Shown piece after piece: positions 47,657 through 56,806 of a stretch of 64,000 nt of DNA. The DNA is from Polaromonas sp. (lineage in GTDB: Bacteria; Pseudomonadota; Gammaproteobacteria; Burkholderiales; Burkholderiaceae_C), in NCBI RefSeq assembly GCF_030689685.1, contig NZ_JAUYEY010000012.1, positions 1 to 64,000 on the forward strand. Reading direction: 5' to 3'. Below the pieces are notes generated by a model. It saw nothing but the letters and a program-made list of their open reading frames with translations. It searched no databases and had not been told where the DNA came from. A program made the position numbers and the translations under genes. Positions within the stretch are counted from its first letter, which is position 1; each line of letters opens with the position of its first letter.

Positions 47657-50623
47657 ATGCCTGCTTCATTGACCGCTTTCACGGCCGCATCGGACCATTC
47701 CCGTTTTGTCCAGCGCATACGCCGGCGTTATGCTGGCCAACTCGCGCTGCTGCCGGCCGGCGAGCCGGTTCGCGCCACCATGCAGACCGCTTACGAGGCC
47801 CTGCTGCCGCTGGAAACGGATACCGGTGTGCGCCTGCGCATCCTGCGCCAGCTGGTACTCGAACGCCTGGTGGTTCTTGACTGTGATACGGCCCCCACGC
47901 TTGAACATGAGGCCCCCACACTCCGCACTGAAGTGTCGTCGCTGCCCCCCGAGGGGGCGCTGCGCCGGCGGTCCGGCGAAGCCGGACCTGCGGCCCCGGC
48001 TGGCGAAAGACACGCCCCTACGCCCGTCTCATTAGCTACCGCAGGCGTTCCCCTGGCGGTAGTGACACGTGCCATGACCGAACTGGCCGAGCTGGCGCTG
48101 GACATCGCCATCTGCGAATCGCGCGCGCCGCTGGACGCGCTGTATGGACCACCTCAGGCGCCGGCGTCAGAAGGTGCACCAACCGGTCGCGCCCAGCTAT
48201 GGGTGATTGGCATGGGCAAGCTGGGCGCGCGCGAACTCAACGTCTCCAGCGACATCGACCTGATTTACATCTACGACCACGACGGCGAAACGTCCGGGCG
48301 CGAGAATGGCCGGGGTGTCATCTCCAACCACGAGTATTTTGCGCAGCAGGTCAAGGCCATCCACACCCTGATCGGCGACACCACGGAGCACGGCTTTGTG
48401 TTCCGGGTGGATCTGGCGCTGCGGCCCAACGGCAACTCTGGCCCGGCGGCGGTCTCGCTCAATGCGCTGGGGGAATACTTTCAGGCCCAAGGACGCGAAT
48501 GGGAGCGGTTTGCCTGGCTCAAGAGCCGGGTGGTGGCGCCGCTGGAATGTATCCAGAGCGGCTCGGCCCAAGCCTTGCGCGGGTCAGTGCTTCCTTTTGT
48601 GTTCCGGCGCTACCTCGACTACAACGTGTTCGACGCGCTGCGCGTGTTGCACCGGCAAATCCGCGAACACGCGGCCAAACGCGCCGCCGGCCACCCCGAG
48701 CGCGCCAACGATGTCAAGATGTCTCGCGGCGGCATCCGCGAGATCGAGTTCACGGTGCAATTGCTGCAGGTGGTGCGCGGCGGCCAGTTCCCGGAATTGC
48801 GCACCCGGCCCACGCTGGATGCACTGCAGCGCGTGGCCAGCGCCGGGCTGATGGCCCAAGCCACCGCCGAAGCCTTGGCACGCGCCTACGATTTTCTGCG
48901 CCGCGTCGAGCACCGCATCCAGTACCTGGACGACCAGCAAACCCATGTGTTGCCGACGCGCGACGACGACCTGGCCTGGATTGCGCAGACCATGGGTTAC
49001 AGCAGTTGCTGCCCGTTTTTGAGCGAGCTCGACGCGCACCGGGAATTGGTGGCTCAGGAGTTCGACACCCTGCTCGGTCAAAAAACCGACTGCAAAGGCT
49101 GCGGCAAATCGGCGCCAGCCGCGCCGCAGGATCTCGATGAACTGCTGGAAAAACTGGCGGCCCAGTGGCCCGACAAGTTTCGCGCGCGGCTAGAGCTGTG
49201 GCGCGGGCATCCGCGCGTGCTCGGCCTGCGCGACGATGCGCGCGCGCGCCTCACACGGCTGGTGCAGCGCACTGCGCAGTGGCTGGTCGAGGGCAAGGCT
49301 GGCGAAGAAGCTGCGGTGCGCATCATCGACTGGATCGAGCCGCTGCTGCGGCGCGAGAGTTACCTGGCGCTGCTGGTTGAGCGCCCCGCCGTGCATGAAC
49401 GCCTGCTGCGCCTGCTGGGTGCGGCCCGCTGGCCGGCGCGTTACCTGCTGCAGCATCCGGGCGTGATCGATGAGCTCGCCAGTGACGCGATGTTGCATGA
49501 ACGCTTTGATGCGGCGGCGTTTGGCGAGGAACTCCAGCAACGCCTGGCCGCGTTGCGCCGCACTGGCGAGGACGACGAGGAAAGCTGCCTGAACCTGCTG
49601 CGCCGTGCCCACCATGCCGAGGTGTTTCGCACGCTAGCCCGCGACGTCGAGGGCGCGCTGACGGTCGAACAGGTGGCCGACGACCTGAGCGCGCTGGCCG
49701 AGACCGTGCTCGAGGTCACCGCCGGCTGGTGCTGGCAGCACCTGAAAAACCGCCACCGCGAACAGCCCCAATTCGCCATCATTGCCTACGGCAAGCTGGG
49801 CGGCAAGGAGCTCGGCTACGGCAGCGACCTCGACATCGTGTTCGTTTACGAAGACGACGACGAGCGTGCGCCCGAGGTCTACGCCGCCTTTGTGCGCAAG
49901 CTGATCAACTGGCTGACCATCAAGACCGCTGAAGGCGACCTGTTCGAGATTGACACCGCCTTGCGGCCCAACGGCAATTCGGGCCTGCTGGTGACAAGTT
50001 TTCAAGCCTTTGCCAGCTACCAGCAGCAGCGCGGCAGCAACACCGCCTGGACCTGGGAACATCAGGCGATGACGCGTGCACGTTTTGTGCTGGGGCACCC
50101 GTCGCTGCGTCAGCGTTTTGACAGCGTCCGACTGGCAGTGATCAGCGCAGCGCGCGACATCCCGGCCTTGCGCCACGAAATTGTGGCAATGCGAGACAAG
50201 GTGCGCGCCGCGCATCCGATCAAACGCCCCCACGCTGCGTTGCCCCGTCCGGAGACCCCCGCGCCTGGGGACGGCCTGTCGGCGCGCGGGAGTGAAAAAG
50301 CCAGCGAAAGGTTTGACGTCAAACACAGCCCCGGCGGCATGGTCGACGCCGAGTTTGTGGTGCAATTCCTCGTTCTCGCCGAGGCCGCCCGCCATCCGCA
50401 ACTGGCGGACAACGTCGGCAACATTGCACTGCTGCAGCGGGCAGAGGCGGCCGGCCTGCTGCCCGCAGGCATGGGCCAGGCCGCCGCCGACGCCTACCGC
50501 GAGTTACGCCGGGTGCAGCACCGGGCGCGCCTGAACGAAGAGCCCACACAGCTCACGCTACCCGCGCTGCAGCATGAGCGCGAGGCCATCCTGGCAGTAT
50601 GGCGCGCCGTGTTCGGAGCCTGA
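47657..50623 (+). CDS. glnE: Bifunctional glutamine synthetase adenylyltransferase
   Basis: A 988-residue enzyme that attaches or removes AMP on glutamine synthetase in response to PII. The two nucleotidyltransferase domains carry GMGKLGARELNVSSDIDLI (near 190) and AYGKLGGKELGYGSDLDIVF (near 710). Residues about 79-129 are an extra Ala/Pro/Arg-rich segment encoded by repeat R2 sequence, between the LERLVVLDCDTAP and VPLAVVTRAMTEL blocks that should adjoin. A second extra stretch (about 857-884) precedes FDVKHSPGG. Both keep the frame. Start: ATG at 47657; 47612 is also open. Confidence 0.95.
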   Translation: MPASLTAFTAASDHSRFVQRIRRRYAGQLALLPAGEPVRATMQTAYEALLPLETDTGVRLRILRQLVLERLVVLDCDTAPTLEHEAPTLRTEVSSLPPEGALRRRSGEAGPAAPAGERHAPTPVSLATAGVPLAVVTRAMTELAELALDIAICESRAPLDALYGPPQAPASEGAPTGRAQLWVIGMGKLGARELNVSSDIDLIYIYDHDGETSGRENGRGVISNHEYFAQQVKAIHTLIGDTTEHGFVFRVDLALRPNGNSGPAAVSLNALGEYFQAQGREWERFAWLKSRVVAPLECIQSGSAQALRGSVLPFVFRRYLDYNVFDALRVLHRQIREHAAKRAAGHPERANDVKMSRGGIREIEFTVQLLQVVRGGQFPELRTRPTLDALQRVASAGLMAQATAEALARAYDFLRRVEHRIQYLDDQQTHVLPTRDDDLAWIAQTMGYSSCCPFLSELDAHRELVAQEFDTLLGQKTDCKGCGKSAPAAPQDLDELLEKLAAQWPDKFRARLELWRGHPRVLGLRDDARARLTRLVQRTAQWLVEGKAGEEAAVRIIDWIEPLLRRESYLALLVERPAVHERLLRLLGAARWPARYLLQHPGVIDELASDAMLHERFDAAAFGEELQQRLAALRRTGEDDEESCLNLLRRAHHAEVFRTLARDVEGALTVEQVADDLSALAETVLEVTAGWCWQHLKNRHREQPQFAIIAYGKLGGKELGYGSDLDIVFVYEDDDERAPEVYAAFVRKLINWLTIKTAEGDLFEIDTALRPNGNSGLLVTSFQAFASYQQQRGSNTAWTWEHQAMTRARFVLGHPSLRQRFDSVRLAVISAARDIPALRHEIVAMRDKVRAAHPIKRPHAALPRPETPAPGDGLSARGSEKASERFDVKHSPGGMVDAEFVVQFLVLAEAARHPQLADNVGNIALLQRAEAAGLLPAGMGQAAADAYRELRRVQHRARLNEEPTQLTLPALQHEREAILAVWRAVFGA
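47889..48043 (+). repeat. R2-derived in-frame insertion inside glnE
   Basis: Bases 47938-48020 match the reverse complement of about 27845-27930 of the R2 element, including CCCGAGGGGGC, GCTGCGCC, GGCGAAGCC and GCGGCCCCGGCTGG in the same order. Two GGCCCCCAC motifs like the R2 terminus lie at 47891 and 47912. The stretch is open in the glnE frame. Confidence 0.75.
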
Positions 50624-50639
50624 GGCGCGGTCGATCTTT

Positions 50640-51119
50640 CTACTTGTCCGGCAGCACCGGCGCGCCAGCGGCGGGCCCCAGCCCCAGACTCAGGTGGGCA
50701 AAACGCTGTAACACCTGCGGGTCGGCCGCGTGGAACACAAACAGACCCCGACCCTTGGCGCGCACCATCAAGCGAGGCGCGATCAGCCACTGCAGATACG
50801 GCACATAGATGAATTTGGCCTGGGTGATATCGGCCAGCGCCACCTCTTTAGGCCAGAGCCAGCTCTGGCGGATGCTGTCTTCATCAATGACGGTTCGGCT
50901 GCGCAAAATCCAGTAGTAACAAAGCCCGATCACACACAGAGTCACGCCCATGAACACGGCGGCAGAGGTGGACCACCCGGCCCCCGTCATCTGATCGAAC
51001 GCCCTCACGCCCCAGAAGGCCAACGCCGCGATCAGCACGCTGGCCAGCAGCTTGACTGCCACGGGGAAAGCCGCGCCTTCAGCGACATCCAAACCCCGTG
51101 GTAGCTGGTTTGCCTGCAT
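50640..51119 (-). CDS. Hypothetical membrane protein with PH-like region
   Basis: A 159-residue protein with two hydrophobic helices (VKLLASVLIAALAFWGVRAF and SAAVFMGVTLCVIGLCYYWIL) followed by a region RTVIDEDSIRQSWLWPKEVALADI that resembles bacterial PH-domain membrane proteins. It starts one base after the dctM stop, so it is co-transcribed with the TRAP transporter. No specific function is recognised. Confidence 0.75.
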   Translation of the reverse strand: MQANQLPRGLDVAEGAAFPVAVKLLASVLIAALAFWGVRAFDQMTGAGWSTSAAVFMGVTLCVIGLCYYWILRSRTVIDEDSIRQSWLWPKEVALADITQAKFIYVPYLQWLIAPRLMVRAKGRGLFVFHAADPQVLQRFAHLSLGLGPAAGAPVLPDK

Positions 51120-51120
51120 C

Positions 51121-52656
51121 TTATTTCTGGCCACTGTCGGGCGCCGAGGCGGGGGCCGTGGCGGTACCCGGTCCGGCGGCGTTCCGGAAAAGTTCATCGA
51201 CGGTTTTCTGCTCGTCCTCGGCGCTGGCATTGTTTTCTTCCTGGGCCGGCATGTCAATTTGCACCTTGTCGACGTCGATCTTCACCTTCTTGTCCAGGAA
51301 CACGGTCACAGTCTGCGGCGCAAAAATCACGATCACCACCAGCAGCAGTTGCAGCAGCACCCACGGAATCGCGCCAAGATAAATGTCTTTCGATTCCACC
51401 TTGACCGGGATAGCCCCGTTTTTAAACAGCGTGTCGGAAATGCCGCGCAGATAAAACAGGGCAAAGCCAAAGGGCGGGTGCATGAAGCTGGTCTGCATGT
51501 TGACGCAAAGCAGCACTCCGAACCAGATCATGTTGATGCCCATCTTCTCGGCCACCGGCCCCAGCATCGGCAGGATGATGAAGGCGATCTCAAAAAAGTC
51601 GAGGAAAAACGCCAGAAAAAAAATGAAGATGTTGACAACAATCAGAAAACCCGTCTGACCCCCCGGCAGTCCGGTCAACAGGTGCTCAATCCAGACAGCG
51701 CCATCCACGCCCTGAAAAACCAGCGAAAAGACGCGCGAACCAATCAGGATGAACACCACCATGGCGGTGATGCGCATGGTGCCCGTCATGCCTTCCTTGA
51801 TCATGGGCCACGACAGCCGCCGGTGCAGCGCCGCCAGGATAAACGCACCCACCGCGCCCATGGCCCCGGCTTCGGTGGGTGTGGCAATCGCCGTGTTGAT
51901 GCCGGGCAAGCCGCCCATGCTGCCAAGCACCGCAAAGATCAGAATGGCCGACGGGATGATGCCGCGCAGGCATTTTTTCCACAAGGCCCAGCCGTCCAGC
52001 GTTCGGGCAGACGCGGGCACACCGGGCAGGTCGGCAGGCCGAATGCGCGTCAATAAAAAAGTGTACAGGGCAAAAATCAGCACCTGCAGGATGGACGGCC
52101 CCCAGGCGCCCTTGTACATGTCACCGACCGGTTGCCCCAGCTGGTCGGCCATGACCACCAGCACCAGCGAAGGCGGCACCAGCTGGGTGATGGTTCCAGA
52201 CGCGGCCAGTACACCCGTGGCATACCGCATGTTGTAGCCGTAGCGCATCATGACCGGCAGCGAGATCATGGCCATTGCAATCACCTGGCCGGCCACGGTG
52301 CCGGTGATGGCTCCCAGGATAAAGCCGACGATGATGACCGAGTAACCGAGTCCGCCGCGCGTCGGCCCGAACAGCTGGCCCATCGAATCGAGCATGTCTT
52401 CGGCCAGGCCGCACTTCTCCAGGATGGAGCCCATCAGGGTGAAAAAGGGAATCGCCAGCAGCAACTCGTTGGACAGGATGCCAAACACATTGAAGGGCAG
52501 GTTGGCCATGAAGGCCGCCGGGAACCAGCCCATCTCAATCGCGATGAAGCCGCAGAGCAGGCCCAAAGCCGAGAGTGAAAACGCCACCGGAAAACCGATC
52601 AACATGATGACGATCAGCCCGCCAAACATCAGCGGTGCGAAGTCTTGCATGTTCAT
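51121..52656 (-). CDS. dctM: TRAP transporter large permease
   Basis: A 511-residue membrane permease of a tripartite ATP-independent periplasmic transporter. Helix-rich blocks such as GLIVIMLIGFPVAFSLSALG, TVAGQVIAMAMISLPVMMRYGYN, and MHPPFGFALFYLRGI are typical of DctM. It carries an extra hydrophilic C-terminal tail (about 60 residues, rich in Glu, Lys and Ala). The start at 52656 or 52650 (MNMQDFAPL) is supported. No substrate-binding protein gene (dctP) is adjacent. Confidence 0.94.
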   Translation of the reverse strand: MNMQDFAPLMFGGLIVIMLIGFPVAFSLSALGLLCGFIAIEMGWFPAAFMANLPFNVFGILSNELLLAIPFFTLMGSILEKCGLAEDMLDSMGQLFGPTRGGLGYSVIIVGFILGAITGTVAGQVIAMAMISLPVMMRYGYNMRYATGVLAASGTITQLVPPSLVLVVMADQLGQPVGDMYKGAWGPSILQVLIFALYTFLLTRIRPADLPGVPASARTLDGWALWKKCLRGIIPSAILIFAVLGSMGGLPGINTAIATPTEAGAMGAVGAFILAALHRRLSWPMIKEGMTGTMRITAMVVFILIGSRVFSLVFQGVDGAVWIEHLLTGLPGGQTGFLIVVNIFIFFLAFFLDFFEIAFIILPMLGPVAEKMGINMIWFGVLLCVNMQTSFMHPPFGFALFYLRGISDTLFKNGAIPVKVESKDIYLGAIPWVLLQLLLVVIVIFAPQTVTVFLDKKVKIDVDKVQIDMPAQEENNASAEDEQKTVDELFRNAAGPGTATAPASAPDSGQK

Positions 52657-52726
52657 GCCGTCCTCCGGCGCAGCGTGGTTGCGGAAAAGGCGGCTTTGCC
52701 CTGGCAGCGCGGGCCAGCGTGGAAAG

Positions 52727-53266
52727 TCATTGCAGAGGTCTTTCGTAATGGAGGTCCATCTCATAGACATGCATGAGCCAGCCTATGCGTTTGATGATTT
52801 CGGACAGGCCTTGCAGCATGACCAGCGTAAAACCCAGTGGCATCATCAGGATGACCGGCCAGCGCATCAGCCCGCCGGCGTTGTTCGACATTTCCTGCGA
52901 GATGAAGGTGCGCAGAAACAAGGGCGCAGAGTAGTAAATCATCAAGGCCATCACCGGCAACAAAAAGCAGACCAGGCCAAACAAATCGATCCAGACCTGG
53001 CCGCGGCTGGAGAACTGCCCGTAGATCACGTCCACCCGCACATGCTCATTGACGCGCAGCACCTGGGCAGCACCCAGCATCACGCACGCGGCAAACATGT
53101 ACCACTGGATTTCGAGCCAGGCATTGGAGCTGATGTCAAAGCTGTAGCGCAGGATGGCGTTGCCGGCGCTGATGACGCAGGCCAAAATGACCGCCCACTT
53201 GGCAACGCTGGCAAACCGGTCATTGACCCAGTCAATCAGATGGGCAAGGGAAAGAAGCGTCTTCAA
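52727..53266 (-). CDS. dctQ: TRAP transporter small permease, TTG start
   Basis: A 179-residue four-helix subunit that pairs with DctM. Helices include WAVILACVISAGNAILRYSF and FGLVCFLLPVMALMIYY. No ATG fits. A CGGAGG ribosome-binding site (53275-53280) lies eight bases before a TTG at 53266, which gives the natural protein KTLLSLAHLIDWVN; this rare start is therefore preferred. dctM follows after 70 bases. The dctP solute-binding gene expected upstream is replaced by the kdpDE-like pair. Confidence 0.9.
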   Translation of the reverse strand: MKTLLSLAHLIDWVNDRFASVAKWAVILACVISAGNAILRYSFDISSNAWLEIQWYMFAACVMLGAAQVLRVNEHVRVDVIYGQFSSRGQVWIDLFGLVCFLLPVMALMIYYSAPLFLRTFISQEMSNNAGGLMRWPVILMMPLGFTLVMLQGLSEIIKRIGWLMHVYEMDLHYERPLQ

Positions 53267-53389
53267 TGCGGGAACCTCCGGAACCTGTCGGGAACGACTG
53301 GCGAACTTTAGCGACGGGGGCGTAAAAAACTTGTAAAGAACCGCCTCGGGCACTGACAGAGAGCTGACGGCCAGGTAGCCGGGCCGGGG

Positions 53390-54127
53390 TCAGAGAAGCG
53401 AGTCGGGTGCCAGCGCCGGGTCGGCCAATGGCACAAGCAGGCGGTAACCCACGCTGGTTTCTGTCAGCAGCAACACCGGGCGGGCGGGCAGCGGCTCCAG
53501 CTTCTGGCGCAACTGGCGGATATAGATGCGCAAATAGTGGCCCTGCTCGGCATGCCCCGGGCCCCACACCTCCTGCAGCAGCTGGCGCGAAGTGACAACC
53601 CGGTCAGCACGTTTTGCCAGCGCCTCCAGCAAACGCCATTCGGTTGCCGTCAGGCGCACGACCTGGCCGGCCCGAAGAACCGTTCTGGTTTCCAGATCGA
53701 TCCGCACGTCCCCAAGGTTCAGTACTGATTTTCCTGCCTGGGTGGTCTGGGCCGCATGGCGCAGCGCGACCCTGAGGCGTGCATGCAATTCGTCCACGCC
53801 AAAGGGTTTGCTCAGGTAGTCATCGGCCCCGGCGTCGAGAGCGTCCACCTTGTGCCGCTCCTGCGAGCGCGCGGACAACACGATGATGGGCCGCTGTGTC
53901 CAGCCGCGCAACTGCCGGATCAACTCCACCCCGTCACGGTCCGGAAGCCCCAGATCGATCAGAAACACATCGATCCGCCGGTTGGCCGCCAGTATGTCGC
54001 CCTCCTGGGCGGTGGCGGCGGCAAAAACCTCGTAGCCCTCCGCCTCCAGTGTGGTGATCAGAAAATGCCGGATAGGCTCCTCGTCCTCGACCAGCAGGAC
54101 ACGCATGACCGGTGCGCCCGAGGTCAT
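53390..54127 (-). CDS. kdpE: KdpE-like response regulator
   Basis: A 245-residue OmpR-family regulator. The receiver has VLLVEDEEPIRHFL, the phosphorylated Asp in VFLIDLGLPDRDG and the Lys in GADDYLSKPFGVDELHARL. The winged-helix effector domain carries LTATEWRLLEALAKRADRVV and LRIYIRQLRQKLEP. Its ATG overlaps the stop of the kinase gene by one base (TGATG), so the two are coupled. kdpFABC genes are not present here, so targets are uncertain; naming follows similarity. Confidence 0.9.
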   Translation of the reverse strand: MTSGAPVMRVLLVEDEEPIRHFLITTLEAEGYEVFAAATAQEGDILAANRRIDVFLIDLGLPDRDGVELIRQLRGWTQRPIIVLSARSQERHKVDALDAGADDYLSKPFGVDELHARLRVALRHAAQTTQAGKSVLNLGDVRIDLETRTVLRAGQVVRLTATEWRLLEALAKRADRVVTSRQLLQEVWGPGHAEQGHYLRIYIRQLRQKLEPLPARPVLLLTETSVGYRLLVPLADPALAPDSLL

Positions 54128-55749
54128 CAGCTCACCTCGTCCGGCGGCAGGCCCTGATGGGCCGGCTGCGGCAGGCAAAGCGCAATCCGGGCGCCATTGT
54201 GGTTCACACCCTCAATGCTGCCCTGATGCAGGCGGGCCACCGCCGTACAGATGGCCAAACCCAGCCCGGTACCGGCGCCAGCAGGCTCAGACCGGCTGCG
54301 GTAGAACTTCTTGAAAACGTCCCGCTCGTGGCCCACGGGCAGGCCGGGTCCGTTGTCGGACACGCTGAGCTGCCAGCGGTCTGCCGTCACCTCAACCGCG
54401 ACCACAATGGTGCTGCCGGCCGGGGTGTAACGCACCGCGTTGTCCAGCAGGTTGCTCATGGCCTGCACCAGAAGGCGCGGATCACACCAGACCACCGCGT
54501 CCGGGCTGACCCGCGTTTGCAGCTTGTGGGTCAGCAGCCGGTCTCCCACGGTTTTTCTGGCCTCTTCAATCAATTCGTCGGCGGGGCACCATTCATAGGC
54601 CGGCTGGACGCCGCCTTCCTCCATGCGGGTCAGGTCAAGCAGGTCACTGACCAGGGCATGCATGCGCCGTGATTCATCGAGGATGGACTGCGTCAGCGCA
54701 CACCGCCTGTCGTTGTCCAGCAGGCGATCCTGTCGCAGCAGACTGGTCGCTGCACCGACAATCGTCGTCAGCGGCGTGCGGAAATCGTGCGAGATGCCAG
54801 ACAGCAGCGTGCTGCGAAGGCGCTCGGTTTCCACCTCCACCGCAGCATCCGCACTCTTGCGCTCGAAAATCGCGCGCTCCAGGGCCAACGCAGCCTGATT
54901 GGCAAAGGCCTTGAGGAGATCGGACTGGCGCGGCGTGTGAAAGCGGCCCGGCAGGCAATCGATGGCCAACACCCCGAGCGAACGGCTGACACCACGCAGC
55001 GGGACGTAAAGCGTGTGTGGTGAGCCCGTCCCTTCCCGCACAGCGTCATCGAGGTTGTGGCCCTGATCAAAGACCCCTTGAGCTGCCGCCACTGGCGAGT
55101 GCACACTTGTGCCCGGGGAATGCGATACCGCCCCGACATTCCGGCAAAAACCTACGGGATCGCAGAGTTGTCCCGAGGCGTCGGGCAACAGCAGCGCACT
55201 CGACGCGCCAAAGGTGGAGCGGACCGCCACCTCCAGCCCCGCTGCGACCGCTTCCGGCGAACGCGCAAGCGCTAGCTGGTGGGCGAGCTCGTTCAAGGCG
55301 TGTTCCCTTCCAGCCCGCTCATCGGCGACCAGCGCCTGGTCACGTGCGTGCGCGACAAGGCGGCTGATTAGCAGGCCGACCAGCAGCATCACGGCCATGG
55401 TGAAAACATGCTGCGTGTTGGTCGGGTTCAAGGACCAGCGCGGCGGCACGAAGATCAGGTCAAACAGGAAGACGCTGGACAACACGGCGACGACTGAAGC
55501 CGACTGCCCGAAACGCAGGGCCGCGTAAACCACGCCCGCGAGATACACCATGATCAGATTGGCCAGATCAAAATAGGGCGTCATCAGCGCACAGATGCCG
55601 GTGCACACGAACACCACGGCGAGCGCATACGCCCACCCATGCCTCTGCACCGGGCTGGCCCAGTGGACCAGCGGGGGGAGCATCCCTCGGGGCGACGCTT
55701 TCTTGCCGGCCTCGCGGGGCGCCGCGTCAACGATGCGATGGGCAGGCAT
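54127..55749 (-). CDS. kdpD: Short KdpD-like sensor histidine kinase
   Basis: A 540-residue membrane kinase with four helices of the DUF4118 type (about residues 36-125, such as WAYALAVVFVCTGICALMTPYF), a GAF-like region (about 155-290), a phospho-His box LLSGISHDFRTPLTTIVGAATSLL and an ATPase domain with NLLDNAVRYTP, VSDNGPGLP and GAGTGLGLAIC. The ~370-residue N-terminal KdpD and universal-stress domains of E. coli KdpD (894 residues) are absent. The signal may therefore not be potassium. It precedes kdpE with a one-base overlap. Confidence 0.88.
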   Translation of the reverse strand: MPAHRIVDAAPREAGKKASPRGMLPPLVHWASPVQRHGWAYALAVVFVCTGICALMTPYFDLANLIMVYLAGVVYAALRFGQSASVVAVLSSVFLFDLIFVPPRWSLNPTNTQHVFTMAVMLLVGLLISRLVAHARDQALVADERAGREHALNELAHQLALARSPEAVAAGLEVAVRSTFGASSALLLPDASGQLCDPVGFCRNVGAVSHSPGTSVHSPVAAAQGVFDQGHNLDDAVREGTGSPHTLYVPLRGVSRSLGVLAIDCLPGRFHTPRQSDLLKAFANQAALALERAIFERKSADAAVEVETERLRSTLLSGISHDFRTPLTTIVGAATSLLRQDRLLDNDRRCALTQSILDESRRMHALVSDLLDLTRMEEGGVQPAYEWCPADELIEEARKTVGDRLLTHKLQTRVSPDAVVWCDPRLLVQAMSNLLDNAVRYTPAGSTIVVAVEVTADRWQLSVSDNGPGLPVGHERDVFKKFYRSRSEPAGAGTGLGLAICTAVARLHQGSIEGVNHNGARIALCLPQPAHQGLPPDEVS

Positions 55750-55764
55750 GGGGCAATCGGGTGG

Positions 55765-56031
55765 TTAGGGGCTGGCGTTGGATTGTTGCATGCGCGCAGA
55801 CACGGGCCGCGCCGCCGTCTGCCCCAACGCCTGAAGGCCACGATAAAGCGGCCACTGTGCAAACAGTTGCCAGACACAGAGCGCGTCGCCACAACCCGCC
55901 AGCGCCTGGCGAAAGTCACGCTCACACATCAAGTGCCTGGCATCGGCGAGCACGGCGAAGTGGCGGCGGTCAAGACATGAAAGCAGCGTAAATCTTGGCG
56001 CCGAAGCCAGCCTGCCCGCTGTGCCGGCCAT
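55765..56031 (-). CDS. Hypothetical small protein upstream of kdpD
   Basis: An 88-residue frame ending 15 bases before the kdpD start on the same strand. Codon use (GC-rich third positions) resembles that of genes around it, and it contains four cysteines and a motif LDRRHFAVLADARHLMCERDF. No known family is recognised. If real it would be the first gene of the kdpDE unit; if not, the 349 bases 55750-56098 are non-coding apart from the operator at 56061. Confidence 0.4.
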   Translation of the reverse strand: MAGTAGRLASAPRFTLLSCLDRRHFAVLADARHLMCERDFRQALAGCGDALCVWQLFAQWPLYRGLQALGQTAARPVSARMQQSNASP

Positions 56032-56060
56032 GTGTATGAAGTCGAAACAGTTGGCTTAAC

Positions 56061-56080
56061 TAAATCAATCGTTTGATTTA
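56061..56080. promoter_or_regulatory. Palindromic operator of the TetR/RND efflux operon
   Basis: TAAATCAATCGTTTGATTTA is a perfect inverted repeat with 8-bp arms around a 4-base centre. It ends 18 bases before the TetR-family gene start, the normal position for autoregulation of a TetR repressor and its efflux genes. Confidence 0.85.
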
Positions 56081-56098
56081 TGTGCTGTAATCGGGCGC

Positions 56099-56806
56099 AT
56101 GAAATCCACCGCACCTGCTGCGCCCCCTGCCACCGGCCGCGATGCGCGCAAGCAGCGCTCCGACGGTGTGCAAGCCAGGGCCCACCTGCTTGGCACCGCC
56201 CTGCGGCTGTTTTCCGAGAAAGGGTTTGCCAAGACCTCCACGCGGGAAATAGCGCAGGCGGCCGAGGCCAACATCGCCGCCATCAGCTACTACTTTGGCG
56301 ACAAGGCCGGGCTCTACCGCGCCGTCTTCAACGAGTCACTGGGCCAGCCCTGTGACGACATCTCCCGCTACCAGCCGCTTCACCTGAGCTTGCGCGAAGC
56401 CCTGGCGGGTTTCATGGACGGCTTTTTGCAGCCACTCAAGCAGGGCGAACTGGCCCAGCAGTTCACCCGGCTGCACTTTCGTGAAATGCTGGAGCCAACC
56501 GGTCTTTGGGCTGAGCAGATCGACAGCCACATCAAGCCCGCCCATGCGGCGCTGGTTGAAGTGCTGTGCCGCCATCTGGGTGTCGCAAAAGCCGACGACG
56601 ATGTCCAGCGGTTGGCTTTTTCAATCACTGGCCTGGCGATGCAGATGTATGTCAGCCACGATGTGATGGAGGCGGTGCGGCCGCAGCTGATCGCCTCGCC
56701 CAAAGCCATAGACCTGTGGACCCGCCGGTTGGTGGACTTTGCCGAGGCCATGGTCGCGGTGGAGCGCAACCGGCGCCTTGCCACTTTGAAAAAGACCAAG
56801 CCATGA
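56099..56806 (+). CDS. TetR family repressor (CecR-like)
   Basis: A 235-residue repressor. The N-terminal helix-turn-helix is visible: LLGTALRLFSEKGFAKTSTREIAQAAEANIAAISYYFGDKAGLYRAVF. The C-terminal part (REMLEPTGLWAEQIDSHIKPAH) matches the DUF1956/CecR (YbiH) group. It is followed directly by the outer-membrane efflux gene with an ATGA overlap, so it is coupled to the pump it probably controls. The palindrome at 56061-56080 is its likely binding site. Confidence 0.93.
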   Translation: MKSTAPAAPPATGRDARKQRSDGVQARAHLLGTALRLFSEKGFAKTSTREIAQAAEANIAAISYYFGDKAGLYRAVFNESLGQPCDDISRYQPLHLSLREALAGFMDGFLQPLKQGELAQQFTRLHFREMLEPTGLWAEQIDSHIKPAHAALVEVLCRHLGVAKADDDVQRLAFSITGLAMQMYVSHDVMEAVRPQLIASPKAIDLWTRRLVDFAEAMVAVERNRRLATLKKTKP

